Source of the DNA: Aridibacter sp965216195
GTDB taxonomy: Bacteria; Acidobacteriota; Blastocatellia; Pyrinomonadales; Pyrinomonadaceae
Assembly (NCBI GenBank): GCA_965216195.1
Contig: OZ244151.1
Coordinates: 3,348,001-3,412,000 of the forward strand
Length of the DNA: 64,000 bases
Direction of reading: 5' to 3'
Shown here piece after piece: positions 23,736 to 31,796 of this stretch. How positions within the stretch are numbered: position 1 is the first letter of the stretch; each line of letters starts with the position of its first letter. Under the pieces are notes generated by a model. That model had not been told where the DNA came from, did not search any database, and saw nothing but the letters and a program-made list of their open reading frames with translations. Position numbers and translations under genes: made by a program.

Positions 23736-25286
23736 ATGTTTCCGACAGACAGCGGTTTAGAATTTGAGTTTTCAATGGAGAAGGAAGCGACCCCGGTTGT
23801 CGATGATCCGCCATTTCGAATTCTGCTACTCGGCGATTACAGTGGCAGGGAAAATCTAGCGCGAACGGTCGATTCTGCGCTTCCCAAAACCAAACCTTTT
23901 GAAGTTGATCGCGATACATTTGAAGACGCGATAAAGAAGCTTAACGTCAGTCTTCGCTTACATTTACACGGAAATGAAGATGAGCCGCTACTTTTGAGTT
24001 TTTCGGAGCTCGATGATTTCCATCCTGACAATATCTTTAGGCAAGTATCACTTTTTTCCGACCTGCGAAAACTTAGAAAACAGCTTTTAGATCCTGAAAC
24101 TTTTGATCAAGCCGCCCGGGAAATAAATTCCTGGTTTGAAGCAGATGATCAGAATGATGAAGGCGAGACGGAAGATCAAGAAGACGTAGAAGCACCGGAT
24201 TTTTCAGCGAGCTCGGGAAATTTGCTTGATGATATTTTGGGTGGACAAACTAAAGCTGAGGCAAGAACATATAAACAAAGGGGAAGCAGTTTACTCGGCG
24301 ATTTTGTCCGCGATGTGGTTTCTCCTCATATTGTTCAAACGGATGAGGCTGAGCAGGCAAGACTCTTGGCATTGGTCGATTCGGCGACAAGCGATCTGAT
24401 GCGTGAGATACTCAGACACCCCGAATTTAAGGCGCTTGAGGCTGCCTGGCGAGGTCTCTACTTTCTCGTTAGGAGAGTCGAGACGAATAGCGATCTAAAA
24501 ATTTCTTTACTCGATATAAGCAAAAAGGAACTTGAGCTGGACCTGCAGTCTGTCACCGATCTTACCGATTCCGAACTCTATAAAACGCTTATAACAGAAA
24601 CAATCCAGACTCACGGAGGAGAACCCTGGGCAGTTGTTTGTGGAAATTACGAATTTAAGCTGTCTGTTGAGGATGCTGCAACCGTAATTCGACTTGCGAA
24701 ACTTTCGAGTATTGCCAAGGCACCTTTTATCTCATGCATTGGGCCGCAGATGCTAGGCGTTGAATCGATGTCACAAGGAGCAGAGGAGGGACGCTGGAAT
24801 CCGAGGGAGGAGACTTCTGAAGGTAAGCTTTGGACAACCCTTAGAACCATTCCCGAAGCCACTTCGATTGGATTTGCGACACCTAGATTTCTCGGGCGCT
24901 TGCCCTACGGAAAAGATACTGAACCTACGGAAGTGTTTGATTTTGAAGAGTTTAGGGCGGATTTTGAACATGAAGACTACCTCTGGTTAAATCCCTCGTT
25001 TGCGTGCGCGACACTTCTGGCTCAAAGTTTTTCGGAAAGCGGTTGGGAAATGGGGCGTAGTCTTATCCTGGATTTAGACGGCCTGCCAGTTCATATCTAT
25101 CCAGATGATGGAGAAACCAGAACCAAACCTTGCGCCGAAATACCTCTTACCCACGCGGCATGCGATCTGATCATCGAGCAGGGGTTGATGCCTGTAATTT
25201 CCTTTCTCAACGAAGACCGAATCAGACTAGGCGGTTTTCATTCTATCGCCTTTCCGGCAAAGGCGCTCAACGGACGTTGGGGTTGA
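23736..25286 (+). CDS. fused TssB-TssC contractile sheath protein (type VI-like), orphan
   Basis: A 516-aa protein combining the two sheath subunits of type VI secretion. Residues 1-130 are TssB-like (PFRILLLGDYSGRENLARTV; FHPDNIFRQVSLFSDLRKLR). An acidic linker follows. From about residue 190 it is TssC-like (LMREILRHPEFKALEAAWRG, LYFLVRRVETNSDLKISLL, ending IAFPAKALNGRWG). In standard systems these are two genes next to each other. No other type VI genes (tssK, tssF, hcp, clpV, vgrG) are in the window. A TTGACA at 23676-23681 precedes it. It sits between the XRE/DUF4411 pair and mnmG. Confidence 0.8.
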   Translation: MFPTDSGLEFEFSMEKEATPVVDDPPFRILLLGDYSGRENLARTVDSALPKTKPFEVDRDTFEDAIKKLNVSLRLHLHGNEDEPLLLSFSELDDFHPDNIFRQVSLFSDLRKLRKQLLDPETFDQAAREINSWFEADDQNDEGETEDQEDVEAPDFSASSGNLLDDILGGQTKAEARTYKQRGSSLLGDFVRDVVSPHIVQTDEAEQARLLALVDSATSDLMREILRHPEFKALEAAWRGLYFLVRRVETNSDLKISLLDISKKELELDLQSVTDLTDSELYKTLITETIQTHGGEPWAVVCGNYEFKLSVEDAATVIRLAKLSSIAKAPFISCIGPQMLGVESMSQGAEEGRWNPREETSEGKLWTTLRTIPEATSIGFATPRFLGRLPYGKDTEPTEVFDFEEFRADFEHEDYLWLNPSFACATLLAQSFSESGWEMGRSLILDLDGLPVHIYPDDGETRTKPCAEIPLTHAACDLIIEQGLMPVISFLNEDRIRLGGFHSIAFPAKALNGRWG

Positions 25287-25379
25287 ATAAATTTTAAATC
25301 CCATATGCCAGAATTCGCTTGGTAAACAATAATCTTTACAATAAAATAATAGATTCGCTCTAAGGCTTGAATTATAAGT

Positions 25380-27254
25380 ATGTTTTTCGACGAACAATTT
25401 GATGTGATCGTGATCGGAGCAGGACACGCCGGCTGTGAAGCGGCATCTGCATCCGCGCGTCTAGGTGTCGAAACAGCTTTGGTCACAATCAATCTAGATT
25501 TAATTGGTCAGATGTCATGCAATCCGGCGATCGGTGGAATCGCAAAAGGGCATGTTGTGCGCGAGATAGACGCTCTTGGTGGAATCATGGGCCGCGTTAT
25601 TGACCGCACGGGAATTCAGTTTCGCCTTCTCAATCGTTCGAGAGGTCCAGCCGTACAATCCCCAAGGGCTCAGGCGGATCGTGCGCTTTACCGTACGGAA
25701 ATGAGGCGGGTGCTTGAGGCGACACCAAATCTACATCTGAGACAGGGTATCGTGGCCGAGTTAATTGTTGAAAATAAAGAGGTTATAGGTGTTGAGCTTC
25801 AGGATACGCGAAGAATAAGAGCAAAGTCTGTGATTGTGGCAACCGGGACTTTTTTAAACGGCAAGATTCATACAGGTAGAAAAAACTACTCTGCCGGACG
25901 TGCAGGCGAGCCGGCGTCAATAGACCTGGCCGATTCGATTAAGGAATTGGGGTTTCCGATTGGACGTCTGAAAACAGGAACACCTCCGAGGCTGGATGGG
26001 CGTACGATCGATTGGGGCGCGTTTGAAGAGCAGCCACCGGATGAAAAGCCGGTCGCGTTTTCGTTTGCGACCAAAGAAATCACCCAAAAGCAGATCAATT
26101 GCCATGTCGGCTACACAAATGACCGTCTGCACGAACGGATTCGGGAAAATATAAAAGAATCGCCTCTCTATTCCGGCGCGATAAAGGGAATCGGACCTCG
26201 CTACTGCCCGTCAATTGAAGATAAGGTCGTTAAATTTGCCGGGAAGGATCGACACCAGCTTTTTCTTGAGCCGGAGGGACACGACACCAACGAGGTTTAT
26301 CTGAACGGGTTTTCGACCTCACTTCCGGCCGAACTCCAGCAGGGGCTTCTTCGGATGATCGAGGGGTTTGAAAAGGTCAATATTATACGCCCGGGATATG
26401 CGATCGAATACGATTTTATTGATCCGAGGGAACTTCAGCCGACGATGGAAACTTCCCGAATAAAAGGGCTTTTCCTTGCCGGGCAGATTAATGGAACTAC
26501 AGGCTATGAGGAAGCTGCGTGCCAGGGGTTGATGGCAGGAATCAACGTAGCGTTTCACGTGAAACATCGCGAAGGTGAGGTTTTGCAGCGCGATGAGGCT
26601 TACATAGGCGTTTTGGTTGACGATTTGATACGCCACGGGGTTGACGAGCCCTATAGACTTTTCACATCTAGGGCCGAGGCTCGACTTCTGCTTCGCCACG
26701 ACAACGCAGACCAGAGGCTTTCTCCAAAAGGATACGAGTTTGGTTTATTGGCGGATAGCGCTTGGGACAGATTTAGCAAAAAGAGAGATAATATTGCGCG
26801 ACTTCGAAATACGCTCGATAAAGTTCGGTTTAAGCGCTCAGATGCCGAATATGGAGCGGTATCCCGGATATTGGGAAGCGATCTTGGTGATTCTTTTACA
26901 CTTTCGCAATTAGCGCAGCGTCAGGGTGTAAAAAAAGATTTGATTTATAAGATGCTCCCTGAGTCGGTTCAGAGGGAAATCAGTGACGCAGACCTGGATA
27001 CGGCTCTCGCTGATTCGCTTTATAGCGGTTATATAAAAAAGCAGGAGCAAGCTACCGAACGGGTCAACAGACATGACAAGTTAAAGGTCCCGGAAGACTT
27101 TAAGTACAGTGAAATCAGTGGTTTATCGCTTGAGATGGTCGAAAGACTCGAACGCGCAAAACCTCAAACATTTGGACAAGTTCGCAAAGTCTCGGGGCTT
27201 ACGCCGGTCGCGATGTCGACCGTTTTGGTACACCTCACCGCTTCTCGGAACTAA
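25380..27254 (+). CDS. mnmG: tRNA uridine-5-carboxymethylaminomethyl(34) synthesis enzyme MnmG
   Basis: A 624-aa flavoprotein, partner of MnmE. FAD binding is seen in DVIVIGAGHAGCEAASASAR. The family signatures GPRYCPSIEDKVVKFAGKDR and HQLFLEPEGHDTNEVYLNG, with the catalytic-region cysteines, are present, as is TTGYEEAACQGLMAGINVAF. The C-terminal helical domain ends QVRKVSGLTPVAMSTVLVHL. Length matches the family. A near-perfect parS lies within the gene at 26551-26566, and the perfect parS follows 14 bp after its stop. Confidence 0.97.
   Translation: MFFDEQFDVIVIGAGHAGCEAASASARLGVETALVTINLDLIGQMSCNPAIGGIAKGHVVREIDALGGIMGRVIDRTGIQFRLLNRSRGPAVQSPRAQADRALYRTEMRRVLEATPNLHLRQGIVAELIVENKEVIGVELQDTRRIRAKSVIVATGTFLNGKIHTGRKNYSAGRAGEPASIDLADSIKELGFPIGRLKTGTPPRLDGRTIDWGAFEEQPPDEKPVAFSFATKEITQKQINCHVGYTNDRLHERIRENIKESPLYSGAIKGIGPRYCPSIEDKVVKFAGKDRHQLFLEPEGHDTNEVYLNGFSTSLPAELQQGLLRMIEGFEKVNIIRPGYAIEYDFIDPRELQPTMETSRIKGLFLAGQINGTTGYEEAACQGLMAGINVAFHVKHREGEVLQRDEAYIGVLVDDLIRHGVDEPYRLFTSRAEARLLLRHDNADQRLSPKGYEFGLLADSAWDRFSKKRDNIARLRNTLDKVRFKRSDAEYGAVSRILGSDLGDSFTLSQLAQRQGVKKDLIYKMLPESVQREISDADLDTALADSLYSGYIKKQEQATERVNRHDKLKVPEDFKYSEISGLSLEMVERLERAKPQTFGQVRKVSGLTPVAMSTVLVHLTASRN
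26551..26566. promoter_or_regulatory. parS-like site inside mnmG
   Basis: CGTTTCACGTGAAACA, 15 of 16 matches to the parS consensus. It encodes AFHVKH in mnmG, so it is under coding constraint. Confidence 0.8.
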
Positions 27255-27268
27255 TCCGCAGAAAATTA

Positions 27269-27284
27269 TGTTTCACGTGAAACA
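27269..27284. promoter_or_regulatory. parS: parS centromere site
   Basis: TGTTTCACGTGAAACA, a perfect palindrome identical to the bacterial parS consensus, located between mnmG and parA. ParB, encoded next door, should bind here to spread and recruit SMC to the origin. Confidence 0.95.
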
Positions 27285-27357
27285 TTGATAAATCGATTAG
27301 CTTGCCCTTAGCTTTCTATGCTAAATTATCTCTAAATCCACAAACGCTCGCATAAAG

Positions 27358-28143
27358 ATGGGGAAAACGATAGCAATTGCCAACCAAAAAGGTGGAGTTG
27401 GAAAAACAACCACCGCCGTTAATCTCGCTGCAGGCTTGGCTGTGGAGGAGAAAAAAGTACTTTTGGTTGATGCCGATCCGCAGGGTAACGCATCTTCGGG
27501 AGCCGGTATTGAGCGTTCGATGTCCCAGAAAACTCTGTACGATGCGATTGCCAGAAAGGAGTCTTTGGAAAATATTATCGTGCCAACGGAGCTTCCGCTT
27601 CTCGATGTTTTACCGGCCGATAAAAACCTTGCGGGCGCCGAAATTGAGTTAGTAGATCGAAAAAAGCGAGAATATAGACTAAAAAAAACTCTCAAAAAGG
27701 TAAAAAAGAAGTACGACTATCTGATTATTGATTGTCCCCCGTCACTTGGATTGCTGACAGTTAATGGTTTGACAGCAGCGGACTCTTTACTAGTTCCGAT
27801 TCAGTGTGAGTATTTTGCGCTTGAGGGCGTAACTGAACTGTTTGATACACTTGCGCGTTTGCGACGGGTGCTGAACCCAAGTCTTGTGATCGAAGGATTG
27901 CTGCTCACAATGTATGACGAGCGAACGAATCTGTCCGCAGCGGTTGCGCAGGATTTAAGGGACTTCTACGGCTCCCAAGTGCTGGAAACCGTCATACCCC
28001 GAAACGTCCGTCTGGCCGAAGCACCAAGCTATGGAAAGCCAATTATTCTCTACGATATCCGTTCGAAGGGTGCGGAAAGTTATATGAGATTAGCAAAGGA
28101 GATCATCAGAAATGAGCCGAAAAGCATTAGGAAGGGGGCTTAG
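27358..28143 (+). CDS. parA: chromosome partitioning ATPase ParA (Soj)
   Basis: A 261-aa ParA/Soj ATPase. The deviant Walker A is at the N-terminus (IAIANQKGGVGKTTTAVNLA), then LLVDADPQGNASSGAG and IIDCPPSLGLLTVNGL. No N-terminal DNA-binding extension, so this is the chromosomal Soj type. It moves ParB-parS complexes over the nucleoid. It overlaps parB by 32 bp. The ATG follows a short leader carrying the perfect parS. Confidence 0.96.
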   Translation: MGKTIAIANQKGGVGKTTTAVNLAAGLAVEEKKVLLVDADPQGNASSGAGIERSMSQKTLYDAIARKESLENIIVPTELPLLDVLPADKNLAGAEIELVDRKKREYRLKKTLKKVKKKYDYLIIDCPPSLGLLTVNGLTAADSLLVPIQCEYFALEGVTELFDTLARLRRVLNPSLVIEGLLLTMYDERTNLSAAVAQDLRDFYGSQVLETVIPRNVRLAEAPSYGKPIILYDIRSKGAESYMRLAKEIIRNEPKSIRKGA

Positions 28144-28981
28144 CGCCTTAATCGCAGACGAGCCTGCTGCAGTAGCCCCGGCAAGAAGTGAGAATTTTCT
28201 CGAGCTTGATATTGACCTCATCCAGCCAAACTCCGAACAGCCCAGGACCAGTTTCCCGGAAGCGGAACTTGAGGAGCTGACTCAATCGATTCGGGCCAAT
28301 GGTATCGTTCAGCCCATAGTGGTTCGCCCTAAAGGTAAGCAATATCAGATAGTTGCGGGTGAAAGACGCTGGCGCGCAGCGCAGCGTGCGTCCCTTGATA
28401 AGATTCCGGCAGTAATCCGGGATGTGTCGAACGAAAAACTGCTAGAACTGGCGCTGATTGAAAATATACAACGTCAGGAGCTTAACCCGATCGATGAGGC
28501 GAGAGCGTATAAAAAGTTAATTGAGTCTTTGGGTCTAACCCAGGAAGAAGTTGCTGCACAGGTTGGAAAAACCCGTACATTTATCACTAACTATCTGCGT
28601 TTATTGAAGTTACCAAAAAAAATTACGGGCTTTGTTGAGGAAGGAACCCTCTCCGTCGGACATGCGCGAGCCCTGCTCGGACTTGAAGACGTAAAATCCC
28701 AAAAGGCTCTGGCCGCAAAAATAATCAAAGCTTCTCTTTCGGTCAGAGAGACGGAAAAAGCGGTAAACAAGGTTGCAAGAGGAAGCTCAAAAACTGAAAG
28801 GAAGGCGAGCAAAACAACCAAGGATCCGAATATTAAGCGTGCGGAAACAAAGTTGAGGCGGTTTTACGCGACACAGGTGAAAATCGAGCCGGCAAAGAGA
28901 GGCAAAAATGGCAAAATTGAGCTGGAGTATTACGGCGAAGCCGATTTAGACAGGATCTATAAGCTATTGATGCACAAGTAA
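28112..28981 (+). CDS. parB: ParB/Spo0J chromosome partitioning protein
   Basis: A 289-aa ParB. The N-terminal CTPase/sulfiredoxin-like domain has IQPNSEQPRTSFPEAELEEL and GERRWRAAQRA. The central helix-turn-helix, TQEEVAAQVGKTRTFITNYL, binds parS. The C-terminus is a dimerisation domain (YGEADLDRIYKLLM). The opening MSRKALGRGLSALIADEP is typical and binds ParA. The start codon lies within parA, showing translational coupling. Confidence 0.96.
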   Translation: MSRKALGRGLSALIADEPAAVAPARSENFLELDIDLIQPNSEQPRTSFPEAELEELTQSIRANGIVQPIVVRPKGKQYQIVAGERRWRAAQRASLDKIPAVIRDVSNEKLLELALIENIQRQELNPIDEARAYKKLIESLGLTQEEVAAQVGKTRTFITNYLRLLKLPKKITGFVEEGTLSVGHARALLGLEDVKSQKALAAKIIKASLSVRETEKAVNKVARGSSKTERKASKTTKDPNIKRAETKLRRFYATQVKIEPAKRGKNGKIELEYYGEADLDRIYKLLMHK

Positions 28982-29005
28982 TTACGTGTTTTTTTAAGGA
29001 ATAAT

Positions 29006-30025
29006 ATGCAAAAACGTTTGACGGAAATGGTTTCTTGCGCGGGATGAGTGGCTAAACTCGCGCCAAGCGATCTTGCTCAAGTTTTGAGCAAACTTCCCCT
29101 ACAAAAAAATGAAAACATCGTTGTCGGATATGAACATTCTGACGATGCGGGGGTTTTCCGTTTAAATGACGAGATCTCTTTGGTTCAAACCCTTGATTTC
29201 TTCACTCCTATTGCAGACGACCCGGAAACGTACGGTCGCATTGCTGCGGTAAATTCGCTTAACGACGTTTACGCAATGGGCGGAAAACCCGTTACAGCGC
29301 TTTCGATTGTTTGTTACCCTCAAAAAGGCGACTGGGATGTATTGGGCAATATTATGCTCGGCGGGCATAAGGCGATGAATGAGGAAGGTGTCGCTGTTTT
29401 GGGCGGGCATTCGGTCGATGATCAGGAGATGAAATTCGGTTATTCGGTAACCGGAACTGTTGAAAACAATAAAGTTATAACGAATTCAGGGGCGAAAGAA
29501 GGAGACGTGCTGGTGCTTACCAAACCGATCGGTACGGGTGTAATAAGCACCGGAGTGAAGTTTGGAAAGGCCAGCTCAGAAACCGCCTCATACGCTTTGG
29601 AAAGTATGGCAACATCGGCGCGCGAGCCATCTAAAGTTATGAGCGAAATTGGCGCAAATGGATGCACCGATGTGACAGGTTTTGGTTTGTTGGGTCACGC
29701 CTACGAAATGGCAAAGGCAAGTAACGTAACTTTTGAAATTAAAGCAGATAGCGTGCCTTTGCTTCCCGACGTGCTGGATTTGATTGATCAAAAGATGCTA
29801 ACGCGTGGCGATAAAAACAATCGGGATTACGTTGGCGAGGCCGTCAACATTTCTGATCGCATCTCCTCCCAACTTCAGAGTGCTCTTTTTGACCCGCAGA
29901 CAGCAGGTGGTTTGCTAATAAGTTTTGAAGAATCTAAAGCCCATGAATTTATGAGCCGTGTGAAAGGCGCAAAAGTGATCGGGAATGTAGGTTCATTCGG
30001 CGGGTTTTTGCTCAACATCGCGTAG
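29006..30025 (+). CDS. selD: selenide, water dikinase, selenocysteine-containing
   Basis: A 339-aa SelD, which makes selenophosphate from selenide and ATP for selenocysteine and selenouridine synthesis. The true start is ATG 29006, with AAGGA 8 bases upstream. Codons read MQKRLTEMVSCAG, then TGA at 29045-29047, then VAKLAPSDLAQVL. The TGA is at the position of the catalytic Cys/Sec of SelD, so it encodes Sec14. A start at 29048 (GTG) would lose the active-site loop. Later motifs are DDAGVF, NSLNDVYAMGGKPVTALSI, GGHSVDDQEMKFGYSVTG, CTDVTGFGLLGHAYEMAKAS and FDPQTAGGLL. A hairpin fitting a bacterial SECIS follows. Confidence 0.93.
29045..29091 (+). promoter_or_regulatory. putative SECIS element in selD
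   Basis: TTGCTCAA at 29073-29080 and TTGAGCAA at 29084-29091 form a perfect 8-bp stem with a GTT loop, 25 bases after the UGA. The loop begins with G, and its distance from the UGA fits bacterial SECIS elements. Confidence 0.65.
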
Positions 30026-30133
30026 TCGGAAGTATACTGTTTAGAACATTTATAGACACAATGAATTCTTTTTGATGTTCTTTTTGCTCAATCCTGTTAG
30101 AATTGAATTTTACGTCTGTATTTAATTAAAGCC

Positions 30134-30535
30134 ATGTATTTATTTATCTTCGAAACGATCGGAACCCAGGAGCTTATATTGGTTGGCATAGTCGCGCTGA
30201 TCGTTTTTGGACCAAGAAAGCTTCCCCAAATGGCGCGAAAGGCTGGAGGTTTCATGAGAGAGCTTCGCAGCGTTTCAAACGACTTTAAATCTACGTGGAC
30301 TGAAGAAGTCAGGCTGGCCGAGGAGAAAGAGGGGCTTAATGAAGGAACGAATGACGAAAACAGCATTCTGCCGGAATCTGTTGTAAACAAAGAAGCTAGT
30401 TCCCACTCTGACAACAAGAAAGATAATATCTTACCTGAAGTAAGAGAGGTAAGTAAAGAAGATTTCCAAAAACTTGTGGAAGAAGGGAAGAAGGACCGCG
30501 AGGTATCGGAAAGTGACAAGGAAAGCTGGATCTAA
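30134..30535 (+). CDS. tatB: twin-arginine translocase subunit TatA/TatB
   Basis: A 133-aa TatA/B-family protein: a short N-terminal membrane helix (IGTQELILVGIVALIVFG), the hinge PRKLPQMARKAGG and an amphipathic helix (FMRELRSVSNDFKSTW), then a long charged, probably disordered tail. The Glu near the N-terminus of the helix and the tail length favour TatB. tatC follows 26 bp later on the same strand, so the pair likely forms the Tat translocase for folded proteins with twin-arginine signals. Confidence 0.88.
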   Translation: MYLFIFETIGTQELILVGIVALIVFGPRKLPQMARKAGGFMRELRSVSNDFKSTWTEEVRLAEEKEGLNEGTNDENSILPESVVNKEASSHSDNKKDNILPEVREVSKEDFQKLVEEGKKDREVSESDKESWI

Positions 30536-30561
30536 CAAAACCGCACGAATCTTCAAAATCG

Positions 30562-31626
30562 ATGGAAACATTTGAAAAAGAGGAAGATAGTATTCGAGAA
30601 AGGCTCGGCGGCCAGATGTCTTTTCTCGAACACCTTGACGAATTTCGAAAGCGTGTCATTCGCTCGGTCTTGGCGATTGGCATCGCTTTTATTTTTTGTT
30701 TTTTTGTTTCCGACTACATTTTTGGATTTCTTGAAATACCTGTTAGGAAAGCGTTGACGGAAGCTCAGAGGCTTGAAGTGCCCGTTCAGGGAATGAAAGG
30801 CGATGAAAAGCTTCTGAAGTTAAATCGTCTCATTGAGGGTGATAAAGGACGGTTTGTATTCGATCAACCCACATCGCTTGGAGCCACATCGGTTCCGGCC
30901 GGTACGGGCGTTCAAGCAATTGTCGCTACAGATTCAAATGGAAAACTTGCTCTTTTTACAGATGAATCGATCTTGATCGGAAACGCAATTATTCCTAAAG
31001 GGATTAAACTCCGAGATATTGTCGATGATCTTACTCTTAGCGATTCAAACACCGATGAAAAGCTCGTTTTTACGACGGCGATGGAGCCTTTTCAATTAAA
31101 GATCCTGGTTTCGCTGTATAGCGCGATCGCTCTTGCTGTTCCTTTTTTGCTTTTACAAATTTGGGGTTTTATTTCGCCCGCGCTTTATCAACACGAGCGA
31201 AAATACGTTACTCCATTTATTTTGTTGTCGTCGATTTCCTTTATCTTGGGCGCCGCATTTGCATATTACATACTCTTCCCGCCAGCAGTAGGATATTTAT
31301 TGGGGCTCGGGGCAAATTTCACGCCACTTTTAAAAGCTACTGATTATTTCGACTTTATTACTTTAATAATGCTAGCAATGGGAATTATTTTTCAGATGCC
31401 CGCCATAGCATATGTGCTTTCTCGGATCGGGATCATTACTGCTGGATTTTTGGTTCGTAGTTGGAAAATAGCCTTGGTTGTAATGCTTATTGTCGCGGCG
31501 TTTGTTTCTCCAACGGGAGACGTGCTCAACATGATGTTGTTTGCCACTCCGATGATGGTGCTATATCTTGTGTCAATTTTTGTCGCATGGTTTTTTGGCA
31601 AAAAGAGAGAACCGGAGAAGGAATAA
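30562..31626 (+). CDS. tatC: twin-arginine translocase subunit TatC with large loop insertion
   Basis: A 354-aa TatC, about 100 residues longer than usual. The N-terminal signature MSFLEHLDEFRKRVIRSVLA is followed by the first membrane helix to about residue 58. Then comes an insertion at about residues 66-168, predicted to lie in the first periplasmic loop (GMKGDEKLLKLNRLIEGDKG and onwards). The family resumes with EPFQLKILVSLYSAIALAVP and QIWGFISPALYQHERKY. Later helices are normal. TatC binds the twin-arginine signal. The insertion is the odd point; related sequences were not recognised. Confidence 0.93.
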   Translation: METFEKEEDSIRERLGGQMSFLEHLDEFRKRVIRSVLAIGIAFIFCFFVSDYIFGFLEIPVRKALTEAQRLEVPVQGMKGDEKLLKLNRLIEGDKGRFVFDQPTSLGATSVPAGTGVQAIVATDSNGKLALFTDESILIGNAIIPKGIKLRDIVDDLTLSDSNTDEKLVFTTAMEPFQLKILVSLYSAIALAVPFLLLQIWGFISPALYQHERKYVTPFILLSSISFILGAAFAYYILFPPAVGYLLGLGANFTPLLKATDYFDFITLIMLAMGIIFQMPAIAYVLSRIGIITAGFLVRSWKIALVVMLIVAAFVSPTGDVLNMMLFATPMMVLYLVSIFVAWFFGKKREPEKE

Positions 31627-31701
31627 AACCGCGCGTAAAATGCTATTACAAAATGTGCGGAATATGCTGAAAAAGCAACCTTTTAAGGCTATTCAAGCAT
31701 C

Positions 31702-31730
31702 TTGAACATTTATAGAATTCTGTTTAGAAT
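31702..31730 (+). promoter_or_regulatory. promoter of the GWxTD gene
   Basis: TTGAAC at 31702-31707 and TAGAAT at 31725-31730, 17 bp apart. A ribosome site AAGGAG precedes the ATG at 31797. Confidence 0.6.
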
Positions 31731-31796
31731 CTTTCTGGTAGCTAAACCGTAACAATAAAACGTTAGGTAGAGAAGTTTGTAAGGAGTAAATTTGTC

